A stretch of 64,000 nucleotides of DNA from JABFSS01 sp964449445 (lineage in GTDB: Bacteria; Patescibacteriota; Gracilibacteria; Peribacterales; Peribacteraceae), in assembly GCA_964449445.1 (NCBI GenBank), contig CAYUZT010000003.1, positions 1 through 64,000 of the forward strand. The letters are read 5' to 3'. Both the position numbers and the translations under genes were made by a program. Positions within the stretch are counted from its first letter, which is position 1. Every line of letters starts with the position of its first letter. Positions 39,948 through 47,511 of the stretch are shown in pieces. The notes below the pieces were generated by a model that saw only the letters and a program-made list of their open reading frames with translations, ran no database searches and was not told where the DNA came from.

Positions 39948-40725
39948 GCTGACCCTTTTCGCATTCAATAATGAATGCTGTGCAATATGGATGGGTTTTT
40001 GCTTCTTGCACAAGCTTTGAGATGATGCCCGTGCCTGCACTTCCTCCATAAAGTGCGACGTGCGGCTCGTAGTCCTTCACGTCGGCCATCAGATCATTGC
40101 CCGATGGAATGTAGGGAGGATTGCTGACGAGGAGGAACGGCTCTGCAAGATCTTTGATCGGCTCTAATCCGTCGCCCTGGAGTAATGTGACGCGGTTTGT
40201 GACTCTATGGCGCTCAGCATTGCTGCGAGCAACATCGAGAGCATCCGGCGAGATATCCGTCGCGATGATCTTCAGGTCCGGTCGCTCGAGAGCCAGTGTG
40301 ATGGCGATGCAGCCGCTCCCGGTTCCGATCTCGACAATGTGAACCGCTGTACCGGTACGACGGTCCAATGCATGTGACGTGACCACAATTTTTTCGTCGA
40401 CCTCATCGATAGCATCTTTCCCATCTGCTAAAAACTGTAACGTTCGTCTGATAACTCCTTCCGTAGAAGGCCGCGGAATGAGAACGCGTCGATCGACGGT
40501 GAATGCGCGGCCGTAGAATTCCTGCTGGCCGACAATGTAGGCAACGGGCTCATGACGCCGTCGACGCTCAACGTATTCCATGAACAGAGTCCATTGCGCC
40601 GCGGAAAGTTCCTCGTCCCGATGGGCGAAGATCCACGCCCGGTCTTTGCCAAGAAGATGGGCCAGGAGCACTTCTGCATCCGCAGAAGGAAGCGCAGATC
40701 CCTGCAATGCGTCTTTGACGTTCAC
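39943..40725 (-). CDS. prmC: Release factor glutamine methyltransferase, C-terminally short
   Basis: A 260-residue HemK/PrmC methyltransferase, which methylates the GGQ glutamine of release factors RF1/RF2. The N-terminal helical domain (about 1-75), SAM-binding VEIGTGSGCIAITLA, TDISPDAL and the catalytic NPPYIPSG are present. The usual end of the fold, around EIGxxQ and about 30-40 residues more, is missing: the chain stops at FIIECEKGQL. No continuation appears in another frame, so this is a natural truncation or lineage feature rather than an obvious frameshift. The start is GTG 40725, sharing its -10 with the divergent glycosyltransferase gene. Confidence 0.9.
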   Translation of the reverse strand: MNVKDALQGSALPSADAEVLLAHLLGKDRAWIFAHRDEELSAAQWTLFMEYVERRRRHEPVAYIVGQQEFYGRAFTVDRRVLIPRPSTEGVIRRTLQFLADGKDAIDEVDEKIVVTSHALDRRTGTAVHIVEIGTGSGCIAITLALERPDLKIIATDISPDALDVARSNAERHRVTNRVTLLQGDGLEPIKDLAEPFLLVSNPPYIPSGNDLMADVKDYEPHVALYGGSAGTGIISKLVQEAKTHPYCTAFIIECEKGQL

Positions 40726-40730
40726 ACCGC

Positions 40731-40737
40731 TATCATA
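40731..40737. promoter_or_regulatory. Shared divergent -10 of prmC and glycosyltransferase 2
   Basis: TATCATA reads as TATCAT (40731-40736) toward the plus-strand GTG 40743 and as TATGAT (40737-40732) toward the minus-strand GTG 40725. Each hexamer ends exactly 6 nt before its start codon, so both divergent transcripts would be leaderless and mutually exclusive. Confidence 0.55.
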
Positions 40738-40742
40738 CGCGT

Positions 40743-41786
40743 GTGTATACGATTGGGATTGATTGCAGGTTTGCCTCGACGACCTCGGGGCTGGGACGTT
40801 ATACGCGCGAGCTCGTCTCGCATCTCCTCAGACGGAAAGATGATGTGAAGTATGTGCTTTTTATGAGCAACAAAGATCAGTCATGGATTCCGAAAGAAAC
40901 GAGCAACTATCAGCTGGCAACGAGCAACTCTCGTCACTACTCCCTTTCCGAACAACTCTATTTCCCTTGGAAACTGGTTGGGTTAGATCTTTTCTTCTCG
41001 CCGCACTTTAATGTTCCTCTCGTTTGTCCGGTTCCTTTCGTCGCGACGATTCACGATCTGATTCTCCATCGCTATCCGAATCAAGCATCGAGCATGAAGA
41101 GGTTGGCGTATCGCTCTGTCATGCTCCATACCGTCCGCAGGAGCAGAGCGCTGATTGCCGTCAGTCGATTCACTGCGGAGGAGATCGTGAAAGAGTATGG
41201 GCCCGGCATCCGGAAGAAGATGACCGTGATTCACGAAGCGGCATCGAGTGAGTTCCTCCGGAAGTCCGTAGCCGCCTGTGGGCCAGTTTTGAAAAAATAC
41301 GCTCTGCAGAAACCGTTCTTCCTCTACGTCGGCAATGCGAAGGAACATAAGAACGTGCAGATGCTCATTGACGCGTACCAGTCACTCAACGATACGAGCA
41401 CGGAATTTGTCCTCGTCACGGGCGGATCAGAAGTGGATCATCTTCGTGTCTGTGAAGGTGTCCGGATTCTCCGCGACGTTCCCAATAATGATCTCTCCTG
41501 CCTCTACTTCTTCGCCGTCTGCTTTGTGACGGCATCGCTCTACGAAGGCTTCGGACTTCCGGTATTGGAAGCCGCTGCGTCCGGTTGCCCGGTCATCGTG
41601 ACTGATAGCGGGTCTCTCCCCGAGATCGCTCCTCCCGGAGCATGCATCGTCGAACCGACTGTCGAGGCGATTGCCGAGGCGCTGCGGGAGCACCCTCAAC
41701 CGGCCGACACAGGAAAGATGCGCACATGGGAAGAGGTAGCTCAGGAAACAATTGGGGTTTTTCGCTCTATACTCAAGTTTCAATGA
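40743..41786 (+). CDS. GT4-family glycosyltransferase 2
   Basis: A 347-residue GT-B glycosyltransferase. N-terminal IGIDCRFASTTSGLGRYTREL holds the acceptor-side glycine loop, VATIHDLILHRYP follows, and the C-terminal half has FLYVGNAKEHKNVQMLI and the E-x7-E motif in SLYEGFGLPVLEAAASG. A stretch near residue 52-66 (ETSNYQLATSNSRHY) is encoded by a 10-bp direct repeat ACGAGCAACT at 40899 and 40920, and looks like an array word inserted in frame. The start is GTG 40743. A terminator (41813-41845) follows. Confidence 0.87.
   Translation: MYTIGIDCRFASTTSGLGRYTRELVSHLLRRKDDVKYVLFMSNKDQSWIPKETSNYQLATSNSRHYSLSEQLYFPWKLVGLDLFFSPHFNVPLVCPVPFVATIHDLILHRYPNQASSMKRLAYRSVMLHTVRRSRALIAVSRFTAEEIVKEYGPGIRKKMTVIHEAASSEFLRKSVAACGPVLKKYALQKPFFLYVGNAKEHKNVQMLIDAYQSLNDTSTEFVLVTGGSEVDHLRVCEGVRILRDVPNNDLSCLYFFAVCFVTASLYEGFGLPVLEAAASGCPVIVTDSGSLPEIAPPGACIVEPTVEAIAEALREHPQPADTGKMRTWEEVAQETIGVFRSILKFQ
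40899..40929. repeat. In-gene direct repeat ACGAGCAACT
   Basis: ACGAGCAACT occurs at 40899-40908 and 40920-40929, separated by ATCAGCTGGCA, encoding TSNYQLATSN. The word style matches intergenic arrays (compare TTGCGAGTTGCGAG at 21551). Confidence 0.5.
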
Positions 41787-41870
41787 TCAATCGCAAAGTA
41801 AGTGTACAATGAGAGAAGTTTCAAATTTCAACTTCTCATTTTTTTACTTACAACTTACTTTGTGATTGAT
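41786..41870. repeat. Nested inverted repeat after glycosyltransferase 2
   Basis: An outer arm ATCAATCGCAAAGTAAGT (41786-41803) pairs at 17 of 18 positions with 41853-41870. It encloses the inner terminator hairpin 41813-41845. Confidence 0.65.
41813..41845 (+). terminator. Intrinsic terminator of glycosyltransferase 2
   Basis: GAGAAGTT (41813-41820) pairs with AACTTCTC (41830-41837) around a 9-nt loop and is followed by ATTTTTTT, a textbook Rho-independent terminator. Confidence 0.8.
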
Positions 41871-41886
41871 ACTTGATCATTCTTCT

Positions 41887-42180
41887 ATGGATTCTCTGTC
41901 TTCCATCCTCCCAAAGGTCCTCCACCGCCGCGGCCTGCATGGTCATGCCGTGGCGGCTCTTGTGACGCATAAAGCGTTCGAGTGGCTGCGGGCGGCCGTG
42001 CCGCACTGCATTGACCAGCTCCATGTCGATCACCTGAAAGACGGCGTGCTGACCATTTCGACATCACACTCTATTGCCGCTCAGGAATGTTTGCCGCTTC
42101 TCCCCGGTCTGACGGAATTTTTGCAAAGAGAATGCAAGGCGGCGAAAGTGAGAGAAGTGAGGTTGGTGCGAGCACGGTGA
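41887..42180 (+). CDS. DUF721/DciA-like protein
   Basis: A 97-residue DUF721 protein. The pattern of an N-terminal helix (SLSSILPKVLHRRG), the central DHLKDGVLTISTSHSIAAQECL and the C-terminal helix and strand (LTEFLQRECKAAKVREVRLVR) matches the family core. In DciA proteins this domain loads the DnaB helicase at replication start, and no dnaC/dnaI homologue is visible here. Assignment rests on pattern only. ATG 41887 follows the terminator-containing repeat region. Confidence 0.7.
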   Translation: MDSLSSILPKVLHRRGLHGHAVAALVTHKAFEWLRAAVPHCIDQLHVDHLKDGVLTISTSHSIAAQECLPLLPGLTEFLQRECKAAKVREVRLVRAR

Positions 42181-42357
42181 AGAAAAGAAGCCAACGATGT
42201 TGAAGAAGCCAAGGAAGCCAAGGAAAACGAAGTCGAAGAAAATAAAGGAGTGCAACGATATCGTTGGTATCCGACTCTTCCCATTTTTCTTGTTCTTCCT
42301 GTCCTTGGCATCGTTGGCTTCGTTGGCTTCCTCGGCTTCTCCTTGTGCAATAAACTC
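42181..42357. repeat. Large inverted short-word array with central palindrome
   Basis: The left arm has GAAGCCAACGATG, TTGAAGAAGCC, AAGGAAGCCAAGG and AAAACGAAGTCGAAG words. The right arm has TTCTTCCTGTCCTTGGC, ATCGTTGGCTTCG and TTGGCTTCCTCGGCTTC, their inverses. The centre is a perfect 14-bp palindrome, CAACGATATCGTTG (42253-42266). It is the clearest example in the window and fills the dciA-rpsP gap. Confidence 0.75.
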
Positions 42358-42386
42358 TTGCAGAAGCCTTTCCCTTTGCTTACACT
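42358..42386 (+). promoter_or_regulatory. rpsP promoter
   Basis: TTGCAG (42358-42363), a 17-nt spacer and TACACT (42381-42386) end 9 nt before the rpsP ATG, with no Shine-Dalgarno sequence in the remaining leader. Confidence 0.55.
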
Positions 42387-42395
42387 TCCTCGCCA

Positions 42396-42806
42396 ATGCT
42401 CGTCATCCGCCTCCAGCGCACCGGCCGCGAAAACCTCCCCACGTACCGTCTCGTGGTGGCCGAAAAGGCGCGTCCGGTGAAGGGAAAATTCCTCGAGATC
42501 GTCGGGCACTACCTGCCCGCGCGCGATCCCGTCACCTTTGAACACGCCGATGACCGCATCAAGCAGTGGATCGCCAAGGGTGCCACGCCGAGCGACACCG
42601 TCGCGAGACTCCTGAAGAAAGCCGGGGTCGATGGCATGGATTCGTTCATCCGCAAGTATGCAAAGAGGAAGTCCAAGAAAGAGTCCGCCTCCGCCGAGGC
42701 TACGGCGGACAGGCAGGCAGCAGCAACTCCTGCGGCTGAAAAGCCGGCGGCACCGGTGGAAGAGGTAAAAGAAGAAGCAAAACCGGAGGAAGCAAAGGCA
42801 GCGTGA
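42396..42806 (+). CDS. rpsP: 30S ribosomal protein S16 with extended tail
   Basis: Residues 1-85 are S16 (MLVIRLQRTGRENLPTYRLVVAE, GHYLPARDP, RIKQWIAKGATPSDTVARLLKKAG), an early 30S assembly protein. The chain continues to 136 residues with a low-complexity tail. The part SASAEATADRQA is encoded by the palindrome at 42683-42710, and the end is rich in Ala, Pro, Glu and Lys. Ordinary S16 ends near 80-90 residues, so the tail is an addition. The rpsP-khpA order matches the widespread rpsP-ylqC synteny. Confidence 0.95.
   Translation: MLVIRLQRTGRENLPTYRLVVAEKARPVKGKFLEIVGHYLPARDPVTFEHADDRIKQWIAKGATPSDTVARLLKKAGVDGMDSFIRKYAKRKSKKESASAEATADRQAAATPAAEKPAAPVEEVKEEAKPEEAKAA
42683..42710. repeat. Palindrome GTCCGCC...GGCGGAC inside rpsP
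   Basis: GTCCGCC (42683-42689) pairs with GGCGGAC (42704-42710) around TCCGCCGAGGCTAC. It is in frame and encodes SASAEATAD of the S16 tail. Peptides of the EATADRQ type are typical products of this palindrome in CPR genomes. Confidence 0.65.
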
Positions 42807-42809
42807 CGA

Positions 42810-42945
42810 GAAGAGTCCAAGGACTCCGAAGAAGCCGAAGACTCCGAGGGCTAGTCGCAGTGGCTTGTGTGACGGTAATGTGTTGAATTTGAAGACGCCG
42901 TCGGACTCCTCGGACTTCTCGGAGTCGTCGGACTCTTTTCCCGTA
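42810..42945. repeat. Inverted short-word array (GTCCAAGGACTCCGAAG words)
   Basis: Left-arm words AGAGTCCAAGGACTCCGAAG, AAGCCGAAGACTCCGAGG and right-arm words CGTCGGACTCC, TCGGACTTCTCGG, AGTCGTCGGACTC are inverse copies around about 50 nt of unique sequence. It fills the rpsP-khpA gap. Confidence 0.7.
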
Positions 42946-42991
42946 GAATCCCTGTACAGGCGCATTCTATGAGGATTACAATGCCTTCGTG

Positions 42992-43282
42992 ATGACTGCG
43001 ACGACGAATGCTATCCCCGGGTTAGATTTCCTCCAGTACGTCCTGGAAGGACTGGTGGAAGATCGCGATCAGCTGAAGGTCGAAGGGCGCCTCGACGATC
43101 TGGGCATCCTCCTGACCGTCCAGGTCAGCGAGCGCGATATGGGCAAACTGATCGGCAAGGGCGGTCAGACGGTCAAAGCCCTTCGCACGCTCATCCGCGT
43201 GATCGGCGGCAACTCTAATCAGCGCATTAACATCAAGATTCTCGAACCCGAGAACTCTACCCACTCCCCCATCTCCGTATGA
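42992..43282 (+). CDS. khpA: KH-domain RNA-binding protein
   Basis: A 96-residue single KH-domain protein of the KhpA/YlqC family. The RNA-binding loop RDMGKLIGKGGQTVKALRTL contains the GxxG signature, followed by VIGGNSNQRINIKIL. KhpA works with KhpB in RNA binding linked to cell-envelope growth and is often encoded after rpsP, as here. The stop overlaps the next start by ATGA, coupling it to a small membrane protein. Confidence 0.88.
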   Translation: MTATTNAIPGLDFLQYVLEGLVEDRDQLKVEGRLDDLGILLTVQVSERDMGKLIGKGGQTVKALRTLIRVIGGNSNQRINIKILEPENSTHSPISV

Positions 43283-43602
43283 TCCGCGATCTTCTGGAAA
43301 ACGGCAGCGTCGTCGACATTATTGCGACGTTCATCGCCTTGGCGCTCATCGCCGCGTCCATCCTGTGTCTCGTCTTCATCATCGTCGGCGGCATCACCTT
43401 TATCCTCTCCGCGGGCAATGAGGAGAAAATCAAAAAGGCAGTCCATACTATCCGCTTCGCCATCATCGGACTCTTCGTCACGTTCATCGCATTCTTCGCG
43501 GTGTCCTGGATTTCCAAGCTGCTCGATATCCCCTTCGAACTGAACTTCTCCACGATCATCACGCTGATGCAGGAGATCTTCGCAGCGCTGGGCGGAAGTT
43601 GA
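43279..43602 (+). CDS. TrbC/VirB2-like small membrane protein
   Basis: A 107-residue protein with two to three transmembrane helices: VVDIIATFIALALIAASILCLVFII, then the loop GGITFILSAGNEEKIKKAVHTIRF, then AIIGLFVTFIAFFAVSWIS. The loop-plus-helix pattern SAGNEEKIKKA...IIGL is characteristic of pilin-like TrbC/VirB2 proteins abundant in CPR genomes. No other conjugation gene is present, so its function here is open. It is translationally coupled to khpA. Confidence 0.72.
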   Translation: MIRDLLENGSVVDIIATFIALALIAASILCLVFIIVGGITFILSAGNEEKIKKAVHTIRFAIIGLFVTFIAFFAVSWISKLLDIPFELNFSTIITLMQEIFAALGGS

Positions 43603-43604
43603 TC

Positions 43605-44195
43605 CTAGTAAGCGCTACTTGCTGACGAGTGGTACGACGCTGCCGGCCACGGCAACACCGAGCGGCCGCTGCGGACAGCGAGTTGCAACAGGAGATCATT
43701 GCGGATGAACTTGATCAGATCGGTATCGCCTTCTGGAGCGCTCAGTTCCAGAGCCGTTTTCAGATCCTGCGCAAGGCACCAGTAATGGTCCCCTTTCCAG
43801 GTCGATGGCTGCATCCAGGTGTAGCCGCGGTACTTGCTGGTGCCGAAACTGATCGGCTCAATACGCCCCTGCGATTGCTCCAGACTGCTGCCTCCCCAGG
43901 CCTTGAGCGCACGGATCCGGACATGGCCGTATCCGCACTGCTCGCGGGGAGAGCGAAGCAACCGGACAACGCTCTGGTGAATTCTATCCGAATGCGTCCG
44001 TCGGAACGTAAGACTGTCCGGTGTTTGCGTCACCGCCCAGGTGCCGGGAAGCCATACCTGCTTATCAATAAAAGTTCCTGTTGTGGAACCGCGCTGCATT
44101 GCCGTCGTGCCGCCAATGCGGCGCTTGCCGTACGCGGAAGCCGCGAGCGGCGACAGGAGAAGGATGGTACAGAAAAGAAGGAGGAATTTGCGCAT
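43605..44195 (-). CDS. Secreted hypothetical protein
   Basis: A 196-residue protein with a clear Sec signal peptide (MRKFLLLFCTILLLSPLAASA, cleavage after ASA). The mature part is beta-rich (LPGTWAVTQTPDSLTFRR, GYTWMQPSTWKGDHYWCLAQ) and contains two cysteines likely to pair. No family is recognised. It is convergent with the TrbC-like gene and precedes tRNA-Val on the other strand. Confidence 0.68.
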   Translation of the reverse strand: MRKFLLLFCTILLLSPLAASAYGKRRIGGTTAMQRGSTTGTFIDKQVWLPGTWAVTQTPDSLTFRRTHSDRIHQSVVRLLRSPREQCGYGHVRIRALKAWGGSSLEQSQGRIEPISFGTSKYRGYTWMQPSTWKGDHYWCLAQDLKTALELSAPEGDTDLIKFIRNDLLLQLAVRSGRSVLPWPAASYHSSASSAY

Positions 44196-44302
44196 GGAAT
44201 GAAGTTACTGGAAGTCGCTTCGATTCTGCAAGAACTGCTCTGGAAATTCCCGGGTTTGTTTGTGGGGTAGATTAAGGCAGATACTGTGTACAATTCTCCT
44301 GC

Positions 44303-44379
44303 GGGCGGTTAGCTCAGCTGGTTAGAGCGCCGAGCTTACACCTCGGAGGTCACAGGTTCGACCCCTGTACCGCCCACCA
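44303..44379 (+). tRNA. tRNA-Val (anticodon UAC)
   Basis: A complete cloverleaf: acceptor GGGCGGT pairs with ACCGCCC, D-arm AGCTCAGCTGGTTAGAGC, anticodon stem CCGAG/CTCGG with loop CTTACAC (anticodon TAC), T-arm CAGG-TTCGACC-CCTG, and an encoded CCA end. It reads GUA and, by wobble, other Val codons. A TACAAT hexamer (44289) lies just upstream. Confidence 0.95.
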
Positions 44380-44403
44380 TTCATCGGGTACACTTTCCCA
44401 GTT

Positions 44404-44625
44404 ATGACCAGCATCTTCCTGATCATCGAATCGGCAATCGCCATTCTCCTCTCCATCTGCATTCTCCTGCAGCACAGAGTCTCGGGGCTCACCTCGACCT
44501 TCGGCGGCAGCGGGGCGGTGTACGTCCAGCGGCGCGGGGCGGAAAAGGTCATCTATAAAGTGACCATCATCCTGTCGATTGCCTTCTTTGGTATCGCTGT
44601 TCTCCTGTGGTACCTGCCTTCCTAG
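44404..44625 (+). CDS. secG: Preprotein translocase subunit SecG
   Basis: A 73-residue, two-helix membrane protein with the SecG pattern: the first helix SIFLIIESAIAILLSICILLQ, the loop SGLTSTFGGSGAVYVQRRGAEKV, and the second helix TIILSIAFFGIAVLLWYL. SecG aids SecYEG-mediated export. It starts 24 nt after tRNA-Val with TACACT 9 nt upstream of the ATG. The solute-binding protein gene follows 13 nt after its stop, so the two are likely cotranscribed. Confidence 0.88.
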   Translation: MTSIFLIIESAIAILLSICILLQHRVSGLTSTFGGSGAVYVQRRGAEKVIYKVTIILSIAFFGIAVLLWYLPS

Positions 44626-44638
44626 ATCCCCCTCTCTG

Positions 44639-46849
44639 ATGCGGCGCCTCCTGCAGCTTCTCTCTGCCATGACGCGCTGGGAGAGATGGATTCTCTCTGC
44701 GCTGCTCGTCCTGCTCGTCCTGAGCACGGCAGGTTTGCTGAGGCTCTTTTACTTACGCAATACCACGCTCGTTCCCGCGAAGGGCGGCACGTACATCGAG
44801 GGATCCGTGGGAGAGCTTCTGCCGCTCAATCCGTGGTTCATCGTCCAGAATGACGTCAATCGCGACATCGTGTCGCTCGTGTTCTCGGGTCTGATGCGCT
44901 TCAATCCCCACACCAAGAAAATCGAAGAGGATTTGGCGACGATGACGGCTTCCGCGAATGCAAAAACGTACACGTTGCAGTTGAAGGAGAATCTCTTCTG
45001 GCACGATTCGAGCGAAAGCGATCCACACCCGATCACAGCGGACGACGTTCTCTTCACCTTCAAGACGGTGCAGGATCCGCAGTTTCCCAACGCGCTGCTG
45101 CGGCAGAATTTCCGGGGCGTTGCAGTCGAGAAAATCGACGATCGCACGGTGCGGTTTACGCTGGAAGAGCCCTACAGCTTCTTCCCCAGTAACCTGACGC
45201 TCGGACTCCTTCCGAAGAAGTCCTTCGAGGGCATTCCTGCGTCCAAGCTCGATGAAACAATCGATTTCGGCTACGCGCCAGTGGCGTCCGGCCCGTATCG
45301 GGTCAAATCCATCGTGCGCACGGACATGAGCACCGAAGTGACGTTGGAGCGTTTCGACCGCACGCTTCCTCCTACGTATCACCTGGATCGGATCGTGTTC
45401 CGCATCTTCTCGGATTACTCGTCTCTCCTCTCGGATCTCGCGAATATCGAAGGCGTGCGGTTGGTTCCCCGTAATGCCGAGGGCCAGCCGATTCTCCCCA
45501 AACGCTTCACGCCACTCACCTACAGTCTTCCGCAGTACGTGGCGCTCTTCTTCAATCTCGATCGTCCTGCGCTCCAGGATCAGAAGCTCAGGATCGGGCT
45601 TCAGCAGGGCACCGACAAGCAGGCGATTGTCGATCTCATCCACGAGTCGGTGATCGTCGATACTCCCCTGCTCGAGCTCGATACGTCCGACTGGCGGTAT
45701 AAATTTGATCCCGATGCCGCGCAGGGCGCGCTCGTCGCTTCGCGATGGAATTTGCCCGAGCGGTACCGCCTGCAGCGGATTTTGGAACAGGAGGACGCCA
45801 ATAAAGCCGGTCTCGTCCATCCGCCGCCCGTCGTTCTGCTGCGCGAGGGAGGGGTGCTCGCGCTCTCGGGTTCGATCCCGCCGATGCTCCCGGATGCGCG
45901 GATCAACGGTCTTGCCATCGGCGGACGCCGGGCAGGGAGCGGTTCTTGGTTCGTCGGTTTGCCCTTTCTTAAGGGCAGCGGCGCAATTCTTCCTGGGGAG
46001 AACCTCGTGAAAATCGTCGGCGGCAGGCCGTCACACATCATCGATTCGTTCTACGTCTTCGGTGCCCGTAACCAATCGGAGTACGACCGTGCAATAGAAG
46101 AACGCCGACTGGTTGCGCTCTATCAGGAATCCAAGAACGCCGATATGCCCGCGGCGCAGAAAATGACCATCGGGCAATTGACGATGAGCGAGGGCATGCT
46201 CAAGCGCCGGACATCCTCCGATGCCACGAGCATTCGTGCGAATGAAAAGGGAGTGCCTCTCACGATCCGCCTCCTCACCAGTGATGCACCGGCGACGTAC
46301 CGGACGGTTGCCGAGGAAATCCGCAAGCAGTGGGCGCTCCTCGGCGTCTCGGTGATCGTCGAGGTCGCTGCGTCCCCGCAGGAATTTCAGGATCGGCTGC
46401 TGCGACGCGATTACGACGTGCTGCTGTTCGGACAGTCGCTGCTCGATAACTTAGACAGCTATCCCTATTGGCACAGTAGCGGCGTCCAGCGGCTGACGGG
46501 CCAAGATAAAGACCTGCGCCAGGACGCCTATAACCTTTCTCAGTACACATCGTTTGCGGCAAACGGGCAGCTGGAGACCATACGGAGAACAACCGATGAG
46601 GAAGAACGGCAGGAAGCGCTCAAGAAGCTCCGCGATATCCTCAAGCAGGATGCTCCTGCCATCTTCCTGTACTCGCCCTCCTACATTTTCGCGCATCACC
46701 GCGACGTCTTCGGCGCCGAACTCGGCTCGCTTTCTCTTCACAGCGACCGTTTCCTGACGCTCTACAAGTGGTACGTGAAGCAGGAACGGGTCTTTTCCGA
46801 GGGACGCGGGTGGTGGTCGTTCTTCGGGTGGCTTCCGAGTCTTCTGTGA
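44639..46849 (+). CDS. Membrane-anchored family 5 solute-binding protein
   Basis: A 736-residue protein whose N-terminus is a single transmembrane helix (about 15-40), with no lipobox. The rest is a family 5 extracellular solute-binding domain (DppA/OppA type): GSVGELLPLNPWF, LVFSGLMRFNP, KDGLFWHD-like LKENLFWHD, ITADDVLFTFKTVQDP, FGYAPVASGPYRVKS and the C-terminal YDVLLFGQSLLDNLDSYPYWHSS. An unusual insertion (about 400-530) rich in Gly and Ile separates the two lobes. Peptide binding is the family default; no ABC permease is encoded nearby. Confidence 0.85.
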   Translation: MRRLLQLLSAMTRWERWILSALLVLLVLSTAGLLRLFYLRNTTLVPAKGGTYIEGSVGELLPLNPWFIVQNDVNRDIVSLVFSGLMRFNPHTKKIEEDLATMTASANAKTYTLQLKENLFWHDSSESDPHPITADDVLFTFKTVQDPQFPNALLRQNFRGVAVEKIDDRTVRFTLEEPYSFFPSNLTLGLLPKKSFEGIPASKLDETIDFGYAPVASGPYRVKSIVRTDMSTEVTLERFDRTLPPTYHLDRIVFRIFSDYSSLLSDLANIEGVRLVPRNAEGQPILPKRFTPLTYSLPQYVALFFNLDRPALQDQKLRIGLQQGTDKQAIVDLIHESVIVDTPLLELDTSDWRYKFDPDAAQGALVASRWNLPERYRLQRILEQEDANKAGLVHPPPVVLLREGGVLALSGSIPPMLPDARINGLAIGGRRAGSGSWFVGLPFLKGSGAILPGENLVKIVGGRPSHIIDSFYVFGARNQSEYDRAIEERRLVALYQESKNADMPAAQKMTIGQLTMSEGMLKRRTSSDATSIRANEKGVPLTIRLLTSDAPATYRTVAEEIRKQWALLGVSVIVEVAASPQEFQDRLLRRDYDVLLFGQSLLDNLDSYPYWHSSGVQRLTGQDKDLRQDAYNLSQYTSFAANGQLETIRRTTDEEERQEALKKLRDILKQDAPAIFLYSPSYIFAHHRDVFGAELGSLSLHSDRFLTLYKWYVKQERVFSEGRGWWSFFGWLPSLL

Positions 46850-46883
46850 AGCACGTGCTTCACCCTGAGCTGTGTCGAAGGGT
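46848..46883. repeat. Palindromes GAAGCACGTGCTTC and ACCCTGAGC...GAAGGGT
   Basis: A perfect 14-bp palindrome (46848-46861), which includes the SBP stop region, is followed at once by ACCCT-gagctgtgtcga-AGGGT (46862-46883), a TGAGC...CGAA-core REP-like element related to 57497 and 60767. Confidence 0.6.
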
Positions 46884-47031
46884 AAAAGAAGCGTGACGAG
46901 AAATGACTGGACGTCCTTCTCTTCTTCATCGCAAGGCCAAAGCTGTCATGGACGTCCACCATTGACGTCTTCAAGGTAGACGCGTAGGATTTTACGGCTC
47001 TATGAGCGCCTCAAGCTCAATTCTCTCCTCT

Positions 47032-47511
47032 ATGGAACTCCTCCTTCTGCAGGACATCGCCGGCGTGGGAAAGCAAAACGACATCATCGTCGTGGGGGAT
47101 GGTTTTGCCCTCAACTGCCTCCTCCCGGAGCGCAAGGCTCTCGTTGCAACGCCCACCGTCCGCAAGCGCTACGCAGAGCAAATCAAGCGCCGGGCCGAGG
47201 AGCGCGAGCATGATCGCAAGATGCAGCTGGAAGCGGCAGGAATGCTGACGGGGAAGATCGTGCATTTCACACGCAAAGTGACGAAGACCGACAAGTTGTA
47301 CGCAGCGATTTCCGCAAAGGACATCAGCGAGGGTCTTTCCACCGAACACTCCATCAGTATTGCTACGGATAAGATCGAAATTGCGGAGCACATCAAGTCG
47401 ATCGGCAACGTCACGGTGCAGGTGCACATTGGCGATCAGAAGTATCCGCTGCAAATAAGTGTCGCGAAGGAAGAGGTGAAGGCGAAGAAGAAAGAAGTTT
47501 CCCCCACATGA
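47032..47511 (+). CDS. rplI: 50S ribosomal protein L9
   Basis: A 159-residue L9. The N-terminal domain MELLLLQDIAGVGKQNDIIVVGDGFALNCLLPE is the family signature, followed by the long connecting helix (KRYAEQIKRRAEEREHDRKMQ) and the C-terminal rRNA-binding domain. L9 is missing in several CPR groups, so its presence narrows the lineage (family knowledge). ATG 47032 matches the conserved start; ATG 47002 would add ten residues. The ATGA overlap couples it to the following gene. Confidence 0.92.
   Translation: MELLLLQDIAGVGKQNDIIVVGDGFALNCLLPERKALVATPTVRKRYAEQIKRRAEEREHDRKMQLEAAGMLTGKIVHFTRKVTKTDKLYAAISAKDISEGLSTEHSISIATDKIEIAEHIKSIGNVTVQVHIGDQKYPLQISVAKEEVKAKKKEVSPT

Noticed and set aside
39446..39964. 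Frameshifted remainder of PrmC downstream of its stop
   Set aside because: No frame after the stop encodes the missing EIGxxQ region; the downstream frame is a separate four-helix membrane protein.
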